A stretch of 28,919 nucleotides of DNA from a virus: positions 1 to 28,919 of IMG/VR virus record IMGVR_UViG_3300047557_001636; one strand, written 5' to 3'. Shown here piece after piece: positions 19,192-27,590 of the stretch (the first letter of the stretch is position 1; each line of letters begins with the position of its first letter). The position numbers and the translations under genes were made by a program. The notes beneath the pieces are model-generated. The model was not told the origin of the DNA and did not search any database. It saw only the letters and a list, made by a program, of their open reading frames with translations.

Positions 19192-21039
19192 TTAAGCCAC
19201 TAAGAAACCGCTGAACTGATGAAGAGAGGGGCTAGCAACAATATCCATAATCTTACCGCCAGTCCCGCCTCCGCATTGTACCTTTACGACGGCGGTATTG
19301 CCTTTATCCATGTACACCAACCCGGACACCGTTGGCGTGAAGACGGCGATCCCGGTAACCGTTGTGATACTTGGCGGGGTAGGGGTGCCAGTCCCGGTAA
19401 CGGTTGTGATATCGAACCCTTGTTGAAGGGTTTCTGTTGTAGTAACAATTTGGAGGAAGGCGTAGGTTTGATCAGTACCGCCCTCCAGACGCACCGTAGC
19501 ATTAAGCTGGTAGAAACCGTCCGACGGTGCCGTAAAGGTGCCGGTCGTCGTGTCAAAATCTCCCCCGGCGTCGAAGTCCTCAACATCAAAAGGCACTTGG
19601 TATAACGTGCCGTCCCCGGTCACGTTGCTGTGGAGCGTGTTATTGCGTGCGCGGAATGCCGACGTACCGCTCTGCTTAATATTCTTGAAACCGTTGTCAA
19701 TGACAGGCTTATCAGAGGCCGTTCCTGCCACGGTGTTGAAGTCGCACCCGCTATCGAGCTTAACTGATGCCGTGCTAAACCCTCGGATCACGTTTCCGGT
19801 TACTGAGTTGCGCTGGGAAGCATTTGCCCCGTTCGCATACAGGTGAATACCATAGGCACCACCATCAATGACGGTGTTACCAGTGATGGTGTTGTAGAAG
19901 CACCCTGCGAGGTTGTTTTGTGTCTTAATCCCTGGGAGGCCAGAGCCGGTAGCCGTGATCACATTACCGGTGATACTGTTGAGTTCTGCTCCGTCCATGC
20001 CAATGGACCCCACCCCGCCGGAGTTGCAGTTACCATCCAGGCGGTTTCCGCTGACCACATTTCGGTAGCAGGCGTTGTCTAGCGTGATCCCCTCGAAGCC
20101 GCTATTACGCACGATGTTACTGGAGATCACGCTGTCTTTGGCGGCATTTTGAGCGATGCCAACTTCAGCGTTATCTGCGAGATAGTTATTGGTGACCATG
20201 TTGAACCGGCAAGTGCTCGACTGCCCGTCCAGGCCGATGCCATGACTGTTGCCTTGGTAGATGAAGCAGCCGTCAATCAGGTTGTACGAGCCGGTGATGA
20301 AAATCTGCGCCGCCCGGCCGTAGGTCGGGAACGGGAAGCCAGAGCGATTCCCGTCGAAGTCAAGCCCGGACACCCGGGCGTAGTCCCCCGTAATGGCTAG
20401 AATAGTGATCGGGGCATACCGTTTGAGAACAGCGCTGCGTTCACCAACCAGGTCAACGCGGTTGGTGATCGTAAGCGTCGAGGTGATCTTATATGTTCCG
20501 GCAGGGATCACGACCTTACCCTCGACGGCTGCCGCGGCAGCGATAGCGCGCTGAAAGGCCACGGTGTCATCGGTGGCGTTGTCACCTTTTGCGCCGAAAT
20601 CCGTTTTGACGTTGTAGGACTGTTGCTCGATCCAGTTATGCAGGGTGGTGGCAACGGAGTTGGCAACAGTTCGCTTCACCCCGATCAGCGCATCACCTTT
20701 CGCCAAATCAGAGGTGTCAGCCAGGTCGCCACGGAGGGTCGAAATCGAAGTCACCGAAGATTCGGTGAAAACAACCCGACCTTTGGAATCAAGGGCTAAG
20801 AGAGAATAATCATCTTCGTTAAGATAAACGCGCGCGGGAGAGCCGTTGCGAACAATGTAACCCCCGGAAGTGCGAAGAGGTTGGGCTGCTGGGATAGTAC
20901 CGGCCTCATCCCAATAGACGGTCAGTGGCGAAGTAACCGGATTCATGCCGACACTGCCGATATAGACCTCTCCTGCTTGCAAAGGAGCGCCGCTTACATC
21001 GAAGAACTGCTGAAACGGGGAAGCGACTTGGTACATCAT
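19192..21039 (-). CDS. Tailspike: P22-type head-binding domain, beta-helix, C1q-like C-terminus
   Basis: Residues 1-95 (SPFQQFFDVSGAPLQAGEVYIG, LTVYWDEAGTIPAAQPL, SPARVYLNEDDYSLL) match the P22 gp9 head-binding domain, which docks the spike to the tail. From about 145 (VKTDFGAKGDNATDDTVAFQ, a pectate-lyase-fold start) to about 440, repeated N-x-I-x-G/N-x-V strands form a right-handed parallel beta helix, the usual place of glycan binding or cleavage. The last 150 residues (NVTGDGTLYQVPFDVEDFD, then TGTFTAPSDGFYQLNATV) look like a C1q/TNF-like trimer domain. Two ATGs (21039, 21036) share AAAGGAG; the second has better spacing (7 nt). The first overlaps the previous stop. Receptor and enzyme specificity cannot be read from the sequence. 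Confidence 0.88.
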   Translation of the reverse strand: MMYQVASPFQQFFDVSGAPLQAGEVYIGSVGMNPVTSPLTVYWDEAGTIPAAQPLRTSGGYIVRNGSPARVYLNEDDYSLLALDSKGRVVFTESSVTSISTLRGDLADTSDLAKGDALIGVKRTVANSVATTLHNWIEQQSYNVKTDFGAKGDNATDDTVAFQRAIAAAAAVEGKVVIPAGTYKITSTLTITNRVDLVGERSAVLKRYAPITILAITGDYARVSGLDFDGNRSGFPFPTYGRAAQIFITGSYNLIDGCFIYQGNSHGIGLDGQSSTCRFNMVTNNYLADNAEVGIAQNAAKDSVISSNIVRNSGFEGITLDNACYRNVVSGNRLDGNCNSGGVGSIGMDGAELNSITGNVITATGSGLPGIKTQNNLAGCFYNTITGNTVIDGGAYGIHLYANGANASQRNSVTGNVIRGFSTASVKLDSGCDFNTVAGTASDKPVIDNGFKNIKQSGTSAFRARNNTLHSNVTGDGTLYQVPFDVEDFDAGGDFDTTTGTFTAPSDGFYQLNATVRLEGGTDQTYAFLQIVTTTETLQQGFDITTVTGTGTPTPPSITTVTGIAVFTPTVSGLVYMDKGNTAVVKVQCGGGTGGKIMDIVASPSLHQFSGFLVA

Positions 21040-23654
21040 TTTGCTCCTTTACTGTTGAGGGCCGCTTGGACGCGCGCCTTGAGCTTGCGATTCTTCATTG
21101 TGGTGATCGATGCCTTGAGAAGGTGTGCGACCGGGACGGGAAGTCCGGTCGTACCATAACTTGCTACAGTATCCAGAGCAGTCAGTAAAGCACTCGCGGT
21201 ATTGCTTGTGTTAACGGCTCCAGGAGGGGCGGTGGCCACATCCTTTGCAACATCATTGATGAGGCGGATTTGCTCGGCGCCCTTCTTGCCGAAGATGAAG
21301 TCTAGCTTCCCGGATCGATCGAGTTGGGCCACGGCGCGCTCTAGGGCAGGAGCTGATACGATGGGGTTGCCTCGGGTATCTCGTGATGCTCCGCCGAAGG
21401 CTTGCTCTTGAATATGGCGGATAGTGGCGCCCTGAAGCTCCTTCCAAGCCTGCTGGCCGCTATCACCTTCCGTCTGGAGGATTCGGCGGAGCTGGCGGAC
21501 ATCGTCCAGGCTACCATTCTTGATAGAGCGGTCAAAGACGTTTTCCAAGGCAACGACGCGATCGGCGCTGGTACGCTTCATGCCAACCAGATCCTTAATG
21601 AGGCCAACGTTCTCGTAATCGGCGGCGTACTTGGCCCGGGCAGCCCGTGCCTGTTTGTACAGGTTGCCACCCAGGCCGTCAGTAGCCTGATCGACCGCTC
21701 CCTTGAGGATGGAAGCCTGTCGAATGTTGGTCGGCTCCATGTCAGTGTTACGGTTGATGGCCTGCCGGAAGGTCTCTGCCCGCTTGAGGGTAACCGGAGC
21801 TGCCACTAGGTTCCCGTTCGCGTCCTCCGTGGCGATGCCGAGCTTAATTGCCCAGTCCTTCGCAGTCTTCAGCAGCGGAGCAGTAGCGACATCAGGCCAG
21901 TTGTCGTTGATGTGCTGAACGACGCTGTCCAGCGTAACCGGCTGCTCCAGCTCTCCAGCCTTTTCGGCCTCTTTGTAGAGAGTCCGGATCTTCGTTTTGT
22001 CCCGAGCTGCCCTTGCCCGGATGGCCTGATCGACAGCAGTACCGACGCTTCGGAGATCGGCGGTCTCTGCTCCAGTCATGTCGATGAACGCATCGAAGTT
22101 CTTGTAGATGGCGTCATTCTGGTCGGCAAAGCGTTCGCGAATCGGAGCGCCTACTTCAGGATTCTTGGCTACCTCCCGTTCGAACTGCTGCTGCTCGAAG
22201 GTGCGCTCGCGCTGGCCCTTGGTCAGCTCAATCGGGACAGGAAGTTCCTCAGCCTTGCCTTGGCGGAGGGTGGCCATGTCCGCACCAGCAACGCCGACGC
22301 TTCCTCCGGTCCCAGGGGTCGGACGTTCCGGGGTGCCCGTGACGGCTTGTTTCATCTTTCCGGCGACTGCCTTTACCTGCTCCAAGGCTGGGGCAGCCTT
22401 GGCCGCGACGGCCTCGACAACGGGGGCAGCCTTAGCGACTGTGGCAGCCTTGACAGCTGGGGCAGCATTACGCATGGTCGCCCCTAGCATGCCCATTTCG
22501 GCGGTGAGAGGCGTGACCGGGATTGTCTGCTGCAGAAAATCGCCGACGGCCTGAGCCTGCTCTCGACCCTGCTCCGTGCGAGGCGCATAGGTCAACAATT
22601 GGGCACCTTCCATCGCGGCTTTTTCCACCAGGTCGGCAGCCTGCTGAGTTCCAAAAGTCCCGTCCAGGACGTTCTGAATCATCTGCTTGAGCGTGCCGCC
22701 GACCATGCCCACGGTGCCGCCAGTCATCCCAGTCAACATAGTCAATTCAGCTTCGTGTGCGCCAACCAGTCGCTCGCCTGCGCCAACCAGTCGCTCGCCG
22801 AGCGTGGGCTCCTTCGGGCGTTGAATGATGCCCTGCTCAGTGGGAGGCTGCCAATTCGGGTCGTCAGTCGGAATCAAGCTGGTGGTCTGGACAGGTAACT
22901 TCACCAACCCCGCCTTCATATCAGCCTCAAGGTCATTTCGTTCCTGCTCGCTGAGCTTGCCTTGCACGTAGGCATCAGAGATAGCCTTGGGCAGCATTAC
23001 AGCAGCCGGCTTCTCAGTCGGCGATTGAGTCTGCTGGCCATTGAGCGCTGCGCCCTTGGGAAGCATGACCAGACCAGACTTGACGTCGGCCTCAAACTGG
23101 CCAGCCTCATCCGGCGTCATCTTGCCGGCCTTGTAGGCTTGGTAGACCTGGTTGATCTGACTAGACGAGGGGCCGGAGTTCTGCTGATACTGCGGATTGG
23201 CAGCCATGACGCGCTGGAAGGTGCTGCCGCCAGCCGGCTGGCCACCCTGAGCGATCTGCTGCTGGTCACCAACGACACGGGCCGCGTACGCACGAGTGCG
23301 CGGGCCCCAGTTGGCACGGACCGTTCCACCGTGGTACTCGGCGACGGCTGCTTGCACGTTACCCTTGTTGCGGTCCAGACTATCCTTCAGGAGCAGACCA
23401 GCAACCTCAGCCGCATTCTCAGGGTTGAGGTACGGGTCGATGCCGTACTTATCGATGGCAGCCTTGCGGGTCGCCGGGATAATCTGGAAGACGGTGCGCG
23501 CGCCAGCCTCGCTGACCTGGTCGTGGTTGCTGCGTTCGCCCTTGGTGACAATGGCCGCAAGAAGACCGTCCGGAAGACCCAGCTTGGCCTCAGTGGCCGT
23601 CGCCAGGTCGGTCCAGTACGGATCCTTGTAGCTGTTTGGGGTGTTGGTTGCCAT
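21036..23654 (-). CDS. Internal virion/ejection protein with lytic transglycosylase domain, 872 aa
   Basis: The N-terminus (about 20-130) is an SLT-like lytic transglycosylase: LPDGLLAAIVTKGERSNHD with Glu40 as likely catalytic residue, ARTVFQIIPATRKAAIDKYG, and VQAAVAEYHGG. Such domains open peptidoglycan during DNA delivery. A long central part holds hydrophobic Gly-rich stretches (ELTMLTGMTGGTVGMVGGTL), Ala/Lys-rich helices and an extended C-terminal helical domain, as in P22 gp16-like and T7 gp16-like ejection proteins. The ATG at 23654 shares one base with the previous stop (TGATG); an earlier TTG/GTG frame is overlap. A 21-bp tandem repeat at 22758-22799 duplicates GERLVGA. Confidence 0.85.
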   Translation of the reverse strand: MATNTPNSYKDPYWTDLATATEAKLGLPDGLLAAIVTKGERSNHDQVSEAGARTVFQIIPATRKAAIDKYGIDPYLNPENAAEVAGLLLKDSLDRNKGNVQAAVAEYHGGTVRANWGPRTRAYAARVVGDQQQIAQGGQPAGGSTFQRVMAANPQYQQNSGPSSSQINQVYQAYKAGKMTPDEAGQFEADVKSGLVMLPKGAALNGQQTQSPTEKPAAVMLPKAISDAYVQGKLSEQERNDLEADMKAGLVKLPVQTTSLIPTDDPNWQPPTEQGIIQRPKEPTLGERLVGAGERLVGAHEAELTMLTGMTGGTVGMVGGTLKQMIQNVLDGTFGTQQAADLVEKAAMEGAQLLTYAPRTEQGREQAQAVGDFLQQTIPVTPLTAEMGMLGATMRNAAPAVKAATVAKAAPVVEAVAAKAAPALEQVKAVAGKMKQAVTGTPERPTPGTGGSVGVAGADMATLRQGKAEELPVPIELTKGQRERTFEQQQFEREVAKNPEVGAPIRERFADQNDAIYKNFDAFIDMTGAETADLRSVGTAVDQAIRARAARDKTKIRTLYKEAEKAGELEQPVTLDSVVQHINDNWPDVATAPLLKTAKDWAIKLGIATEDANGNLVAAPVTLKRAETFRQAINRNTDMEPTNIRQASILKGAVDQATDGLGGNLYKQARAARAKYAADYENVGLIKDLVGMKRTSADRVVALENVFDRSIKNGSLDDVRQLRRILQTEGDSGQQAWKELQGATIRHIQEQAFGGASRDTRGNPIVSAPALERAVAQLDRSGKLDFIFGKKGAEQIRLINDVAKDVATAPPGAVNTSNTASALLTALDTVASYGTTGLPVPVAHLLKASITTMKNRKLKARVQAALNSKGAK
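22758..22799. repeat. Two perfect tandem copies of a 21-bp unit in the ejection-protein gene
   Basis: TGCGCCAACCAGTCGCTCGC plus one more C occurs twice head to tail (22758-22778 and 22779-22799). In the protein it gives GERLVGAGERLVGA. In frame, so it adds one heptad to a predicted helix. Confidence 0.9.
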
Positions 23655-25015
23655 CACTGAGCCCCCGGTTGAGCCCACCGCATGTAGCTACGGTTCGGGA
23701 CCTGTTGTTGCGCCTGCTGGGTCGCACGCTGCTCGACCTTCGTGGCCATGTACTGGCGTGCAAAGTCGGTGAAGGTGCTGCCGGCTGGCACGTTGATGCC
23801 GTCAACCACAATGTCTGTCTTCGGCTTGCCCAGGTGGCCGACCGAGTTGACCCACTCGGCCTTGGCGTTCTCCGAGACGGCCGAGTACTGCTGAAGCTTG
23901 GCCATGCCGCGCAAGAACGACGCCATGGTGTTGGCGTCAGCGGTCTCCGGCGGGAAACCTTCCAAGGCCAGCTTGACGTCCTTGTCCGACGCAGGACCGG
24001 CGGGCAGCATCGACTTGACCTGGCTCTGGCGAAGGCGCACGTACTCCTTACGCATCTCAGTCAAAGCGTCCTGGTTGCCGGTCGCGCCCTTCAGCCACTC
24101 GCTGGCACGCGAGAAGCCGCCGTAGCCGCCACCCTGCTTCTCCAAGCGAGTCGCCAGGTCCAGCAGCTGACCAGCCGATTGGTCGGCGGAGACCGAAGCC
24201 ACCGTGGAGTCGTTGATCAGTTTCTTGGCGCCGTCGTCCAGGGTCCCAGACTTCTGGCCTAACTCATACAGCTTCAGCTCGACGTCGCTCTGCAACTTGT
24301 CGCGGTCGAGCTTGAGTCGTGCCGCGCGCTCACCAATCTGGCTGTCGATGTTGCGGACGTTGGCCGCCGTCTGGTTGTTCTCCAACGCCAGACGCTGGGG
24401 CGTGTTCTTGGCCTCGTACTCCTTCTGGGTCGCGGTGGCCTCGCCCTGGCGAACCTCGCTGGGCAGCTTGGACAAGGTCGAGAAGGTCGTGGTGAACTTC
24501 TCAGGACCGAGGACAGACGAGAGCATCAGGCCAGCGGAGTTAAGGGCGACTTGCGGGTTCTGGTCAATGAGCTTGAGCATTGTTTCCGCGTGTTGTGCGT
24601 CTTGTGTGTTACCTGAGTTCTTTGCCGCGGCGATCTGTTGACCAAGCAGGTCCTTTGCAATTTCAGGTTTCCCCGCATTCAACGCGGCGTAGACCTGAGA
24701 TGCCTGGCCAAGCCGAGCCTGCTGCTGGTCTTGGTTCAGCATTGACCACGTGTTCTTGAAGTGCTCAGCAAGTTGCGGGTATTTAGTGGTGATCGCAGCG
24801 AAGTCCTGGGCAGTCGGATTCGACTTGGTGGCCAGTGCGCCAAGATCAGTCTGCATCTGTTTTTGCTGTTCGAGCGCGTACTGCTTCTGGGCCAAGTCTT
24901 GCTGGCGAGCAGCGTTCTGGTCCATTGCCTGGCTCAGACCCAGACCGGCCTGAACGCCTTGAATAGCACCTTCGAAGGGGTTCTGTACTTGGATGCGGTA
25001 GTCCATCGGTTGCAT
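23654..25015 (-). CDS. Ejection/internal virion protein, 453 aa
   Basis: Rich in Gln, Ala and Lys and almost entirely helical, with LAQKQYALEQQKQMQTDLGA and later ALENNQTAANVRNIDSQIGE coiled-coil regions, typical of P22 gp20-like DNA-transfer proteins. The start YRIQVQNPFEGAIQGVQAGL resembles the N-termini of many podovirus internal proteins. It lies between two other ejection-type genes, sharing TAATG with the one before and TGATG with the one after. The role is likely packaging inside the capsid and release into the cell envelope to form a DNA conduit. The exact counterpart is not assigned. Confidence 0.75.
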   Translation of the reverse strand: MQPMDYRIQVQNPFEGAIQGVQAGLGLSQAMDQNAARQQDLAQKQYALEQQKQMQTDLGALATKSNPTAQDFAAITTKYPQLAEHFKNTWSMLNQDQQQARLGQASQVYAALNAGKPEIAKDLLGQQIAAAKNSGNTQDAQHAETMLKLIDQNPQVALNSAGLMLSSVLGPEKFTTTFSTLSKLPSEVRQGEATATQKEYEAKNTPQRLALENNQTAANVRNIDSQIGERAARLKLDRDKLQSDVELKLYELGQKSGTLDDGAKKLINDSTVASVSADQSAGQLLDLATRLEKQGGGYGGFSRASEWLKGATGNQDALTEMRKEYVRLRQSQVKSMLPAGPASDKDVKLALEGFPPETADANTMASFLRGMAKLQQYSAVSENAKAEWVNSVGHLGKPKTDIVVDGINVPAGSTFTDFARQYMATKVEQRATQQAQQQVPNRSYMRWAQPGAQ

Positions 25016-25659
25016 TAGAATTTCCCCATAAGTTTCATCGTGCCGAGCATCGAGGCAGTGTTAGCAATACCGCCCCACATCTGCGCGTTCGCCTGCCCGG
25101 AGGCTAAGGCGGCTCCGGCCTGGGCTGCCCCCTGCTGTCCGAGAGCGTTGATGATCTGGTTGGATGAATTTTGCCCGGCGTTACCAACACCGGCCGCGGC
25201 GTTCTGCCCGATACTGGTGATACCTCCGAGGTTGCTGTATTGCTGTTGGATCAGCTGGCTCAGCAACTGCGGCCGGAACTGGGCAAGAGCTGCTTGGGTG
25301 TTTCCACCGCGGAGCCCTCCTGTAGCGCTAGCATTCTGGAGGATAGAGTTCTCCCCTTGCTGTAAGAGCGCTGCCATCTGTGGGCTACCAGAGATGGCGC
25401 CGATCGCCTTCTGCTGCTCGTCAGCGCCGTTAAGGCCGAGGAGATTCTGCTGCGCGGTCAGGGCACCCGTTCCTGCCTGGGTGTAAGGTTTGAGGAGATC
25501 CTGAATAGCATTGAATTGACGGCGAGATTCGCTGATCTGAGCGGCGCTGGCATCCCCCTGCGCTTGCGCTGCCGAGTCTGCGGCATCGGATGCCGATTGG
25601 CTGGCCATATACCCGCCAATGACGGTTGCGCCAGCCACGGCGACCATTCCCCATGTCAT
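25015..25659 (-). CDS. DNA-transfer protein (P22 gp7-like), 214 aa
   Basis: Begins MTWGMVAVAGATVIGGYMAS, a hydrophobic segment, followed by SASDAADSAAQAQGDASAAQ and QFNAIQDLLKPYTQAGTGAL, the latter a typical block of podovirus and P22 gp7-like injection proteins. The rest is Ala/Gln/Gly-rich and helical with LSQLIQQQYSNLGG. It probably leaves the virion with the two proteins coded downstream. The ATG overlaps the stop of the cupin gene (ATGA); GGAG lies in the end of that gene. Confidence 0.78.
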   Translation of the reverse strand: MTWGMVAVAGATVIGGYMASQSASDAADSAAQAQGDASAAQISESRRQFNAIQDLLKPYTQAGTGALTAQQNLLGLNGADEQQKAIGAISGSPQMAALLQQGENSILQNASATGGLRGGNTQAALAQFRPQLLSQLIQQQYSNLGGITSIGQNAAAGVGNAGQNSSNQIINALGQQGAAQAGAALASGQANAQMWGGIANTASMLGTMKLMGKF

Positions 25660-26105
25660 TTCAGTTCTCCTTGTGCGGCCGGAGCAGCTAGCGCAAGCTC
25701 TTCGTGCTCAATATGCTCCGCTTCAATCAGCGCTAAGTCTTCAGTGTCAGTGGCGTTGGTATGGACAGTAACGAACCGCACCTCCTCTAAAGCCAGGACG
25801 ACCCGCTTAACCCCAGGCGGCGAGACAGAGATGTGGCCGGCCTCGACCACCATACGGCCAAACTCGCTTATGACTTCGGCACGGCCTTTCAACACCATAA
25901 GGAAGTGGGCGTGCTTATGGATCTTGCCAACCATGAGCATTCCGGCAGGGATAGTCAGCTCACGCAGGTACATCCCAGGGGCAAAAAAATGCCGCGGCTC
26001 CGGTTGATCGCTTTGGATCGGAAGCATTGCTTCTTGCAGGCGCGTAATCTGGTCACGCGTCGGAAGCGAGGTTTCGTTGTTACACTGGGGAAGGTCGGCA
26101 GACAC
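25656..26105 (-). CDS. Cupin-fold protein in the virion operon, 149 aa
   Basis: GTG at 26105 is chosen because AAAGGAG lies 7 nt upstream; a GTG much earlier (26246) would overlap the previous gene and has no ribosome site. The protein has a single cupin-type beta barrel: FFAPGMYLRELTIPAGMLMV, then GKIHKHAHFLMVLKGRAEVI with His63, His65 and His67 as possible metal ligands, and VEAGHISVSPPGVKRVVLAL. The C-terminus is acidic and Ala-rich. A cupin between a decoration-like gene and ejection genes is known to me only as an uncharacterised podovirus protein; it may be an assembly or structural factor rather than an enzyme. Confidence 0.75.
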   Translation of the reverse strand: MSADLPQCNNETSLPTRDQITRLQEAMLPIQSDQPEPRHFFAPGMYLRELTIPAGMLMVGKIHKHAHFLMVLKGRAEVISEFGRMVVEAGHISVSPPGVKRVVLALEEVRFVTVHTNATDTEDLALIEAEHIEHEELALAAPAAQGELK

Positions 26106-26187
26106 AAGCAATCTCCTTTTCAGGGCGTTGTGAGCTGCCGGCTGCTCGAATGGCTCGGCTGGCGAGGCATCGGCATCACCTGTGGCA

Positions 26188-26217
26188 ATTATAAGGTGGC
26201 TGGCACCATCAGCGCAA
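26188..26217 (-). promoter_or_regulatory. Possible promoter before the cupin and ejection genes
   Basis: On the minus strand a perfect TATAAT (26188-26193) lies 18 bp after TTGCGC (26212-26217, four of six consensus bases). It is in the 127-bp gap before the cupin gene, the largest gap in the visible late operon. The -35 falls inside one arm of the inverted repeat at 26205-26265. Weak support only. Confidence 0.35.
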
Positions 26218-26265
26218 CAGGTGTCTTGATCCTTAGGTAATCTCACGCCCTGTTGCGCTGATGGT
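26205..26265. repeat. 17-bp perfect inverted repeat at the end of the small beta-rich protein gene
   Basis: ACCATCAGCGCAACAGG (26205-26221) and its exact reverse complement (26249-26265) flank a 27-nt loop. The right arm encodes the last residues (TISATG) of the gene at 26233-26565; the left arm is non-coding. In the late mRNA it would form a long stem with the stop codon in the loop. No T-run follows, so it is not a standard terminator. Confidence 0.85.
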
Positions 26266-26565
26266 CAAGGCGGTCGCCGTTCCGGCCAGGGTGCTGATAA
26301 ATCCGCCGGATTCCAAGGATTGGCCGACCAGCTCCGGGCAATTGTAAGTCTCCCCTGCAGCAATCGACTTGGCGCTCAATACGCAATTGGACGCGGCGGC
26401 CGCACCCCCGGAGGCCACAAGGTTGGCGGAGAAAGTCACGGGGGCTCCGGTTGTATTGGTAACCGTGAACTTATCAATCACGGTTTTGCAATTTGTGGCC
26501 GTGTACTGGGTTGTTTGGGCGTTTTCCGCTTGCTTGCGGGGAATGATATTTTTGACGGTAATCAT
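26233..26565 (-). CDS. Small beta-rich virion protein (decoration or fibre type), 110 aa
   Basis: MITVKNIIPRKQAENAQTTQ is followed by a strand-rich immunoglobulin-like pattern (DKFTVTNTTGAPVTFSANLV, SIAAGETYNCPELVGQSL, FISTLAGTATALTISATGRE). Proteins of this type occur next to fibre genes in several phages and may decorate the virion; this is from general memory. ATG at 26565 has AAAGGA 7 nt upstream, part of which lies over the previous stop. Codon style resembles the early region more than the neighbouring late genes, and a 17-bp inverted repeat covers its 3' end, so it may be a recent insertion. Confidence 0.68.
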   Translation of the reverse strand: MITVKNIIPRKQAENAQTTQYTATNCKTVIDKFTVTNTTGAPVTFSANLVASGGAAAASNCVLSAKSIAAGETYNCPELVGQSLESGGFISTLAGTATALTISATGREIT

Positions 26566-26576
26566 GGTGGTTTCCT

Positions 26577-27590
26577 TTACCAAGCTGGGATATAGCGGGT
26601 TGTTCCGTTATCGTTAATCGGGATCCATTTCGTCGGGTTGCCGGCGACGGGGGCGTTGGCCAAAGTACCTGCCGCTGCGCCAGCTCCGTTCGAAAGAGTA
26701 GTTGTCGACCTTATAAGTGTCGAGCTGCTTACAGTTAAGGCACCAGAGATGTCTAAATTTCCAGGAAGACTTGAGTTTCCGGACGACTTCATAGAGACTC
26801 CAACAGAACCAGCTGCATTTCTCAACGCCAATTCTGTGTTGCCGCTTGAATCTTGCCAGAGTCCTGAGCTATTTGAAAGACCAGACGTCTTATAAACAAA
26901 CATCCATTTGGCGCCGGAAGAAGAAACGCCACCTGTGGATCCAACCACTTGCAGCTTTTCTCCAGATCCAGTCGAGCCTCCAACCCTGAAATTTCCGCCT
27001 CCTGACACGGCAAGAACATCGCCAGCGGCTGCGCTGTTAAGTTCCAATGGAGTCCCAGCAACAGCTCCGTTACAAGCGATGTTTGACTTTAAGACTCCTC
27101 CCAGTCTGAAATCGATGTAAGCTGTTTTTGTTGCACCTCCGCTTAAACCAAAAGCCGCATTTGCTGCAGCCGCTAAGCCAAGAGATGAGAATGTTCCTGC
27201 TGCAGGTGCGGTTCCGCCAATAACGGCGCCGTCGATGGTGCCCCCGGTGATCTTGACACTTGCCGGGTTGTAAAAGTTGTTCGGTTCTGCCGGTGGAACG
27301 TAGAGATCCAGATGTGAAGAAAAATCGGTTGGCGGCCCGTAGCTGTCGGAAGCCACGCTCTCCTGGGAAGGCGCCAGAAGGAGTAAAGCAAGTTGGTTGG
27401 CAACGACCGCCAGGGCAGCCAAAGCCTCCCCTGCCTGCTGCTGGGCCGCACCGGCTGTGGCCTCAACGTCTTCAAGACTCGACGGCAATCCATCTGCCAC
27501 AGCCTTGAAAAGGCCCTCGAACGCCTTGATGGCCTGCGGGCTTGGAAGAAACTTCGCGAGTTGCGCACGATTCAGATTTATGTTAGACAT
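26577..27590 (-). CDS. Fibre-like virion protein, 337 aa
   Basis: The N-terminal part (about 1-85: LPSPQAIKAFEGLFKAVADG, then a Gln/Ala-rich helix) would serve as an attachment or coiled-coil stalk. From about 108 (VKITGGTIDGAVIGGTAPAA) the protein is Gly/Ser/Thr/Ala-rich with repeating short strands, as in phage fibres. The end GNPTKWIPINDNGTTRYIPA resembles fibre C-termini in other phages. The ATG overlaps the stop of the gp10-like gene by 8 bases, with GGAG at 7 nt. It may bind the tail tip or a receptor. The middle has lower GC than the ends. No reverse transcriptase or variable repeat is visible, so it is not called a diversity-generating target. Confidence 0.7.
   Translation of the reverse strand: MSNINLNRAQLAKFLPSPQAIKAFEGLFKAVADGLPSSLEDVEATAGAAQQQAGEALAALAVVANQLALLLLAPSQESVASDSYGPPTDFSSHLDLYVPPAEPNNFYNPASVKITGGTIDGAVIGGTAPAAGTFSSLGLAAAANAAFGLSGGATKTAYIDFRLGGVLKSNIACNGAVAGTPLELNSAAAGDVLAVSGGGNFRVGGSTGSGEKLQVVGSTGGVSSSGAKWMFVYKTSGLSNSSGLWQDSSGNTELALRNAAGSVGVSMKSSGNSSLPGNLDISGALTVSSSTLIRSTTTLSNGAGAAAGTLANAPVAGNPTKWIPINDNGTTRYIPAW

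Noticed and set aside
26106-26246. N-terminal extension of the cupin protein from a GTG at 26246
   Set aside because: No ribosome site, overlaps the previous gene and lies in the inverted repeat; the GTG at 26105 has AAAGGAG at 7 nt.
26577-27590. Diversity-generating retroelement target
   Set aside because: No reverse transcriptase gene, template repeat or accessory gene is visible in the window.
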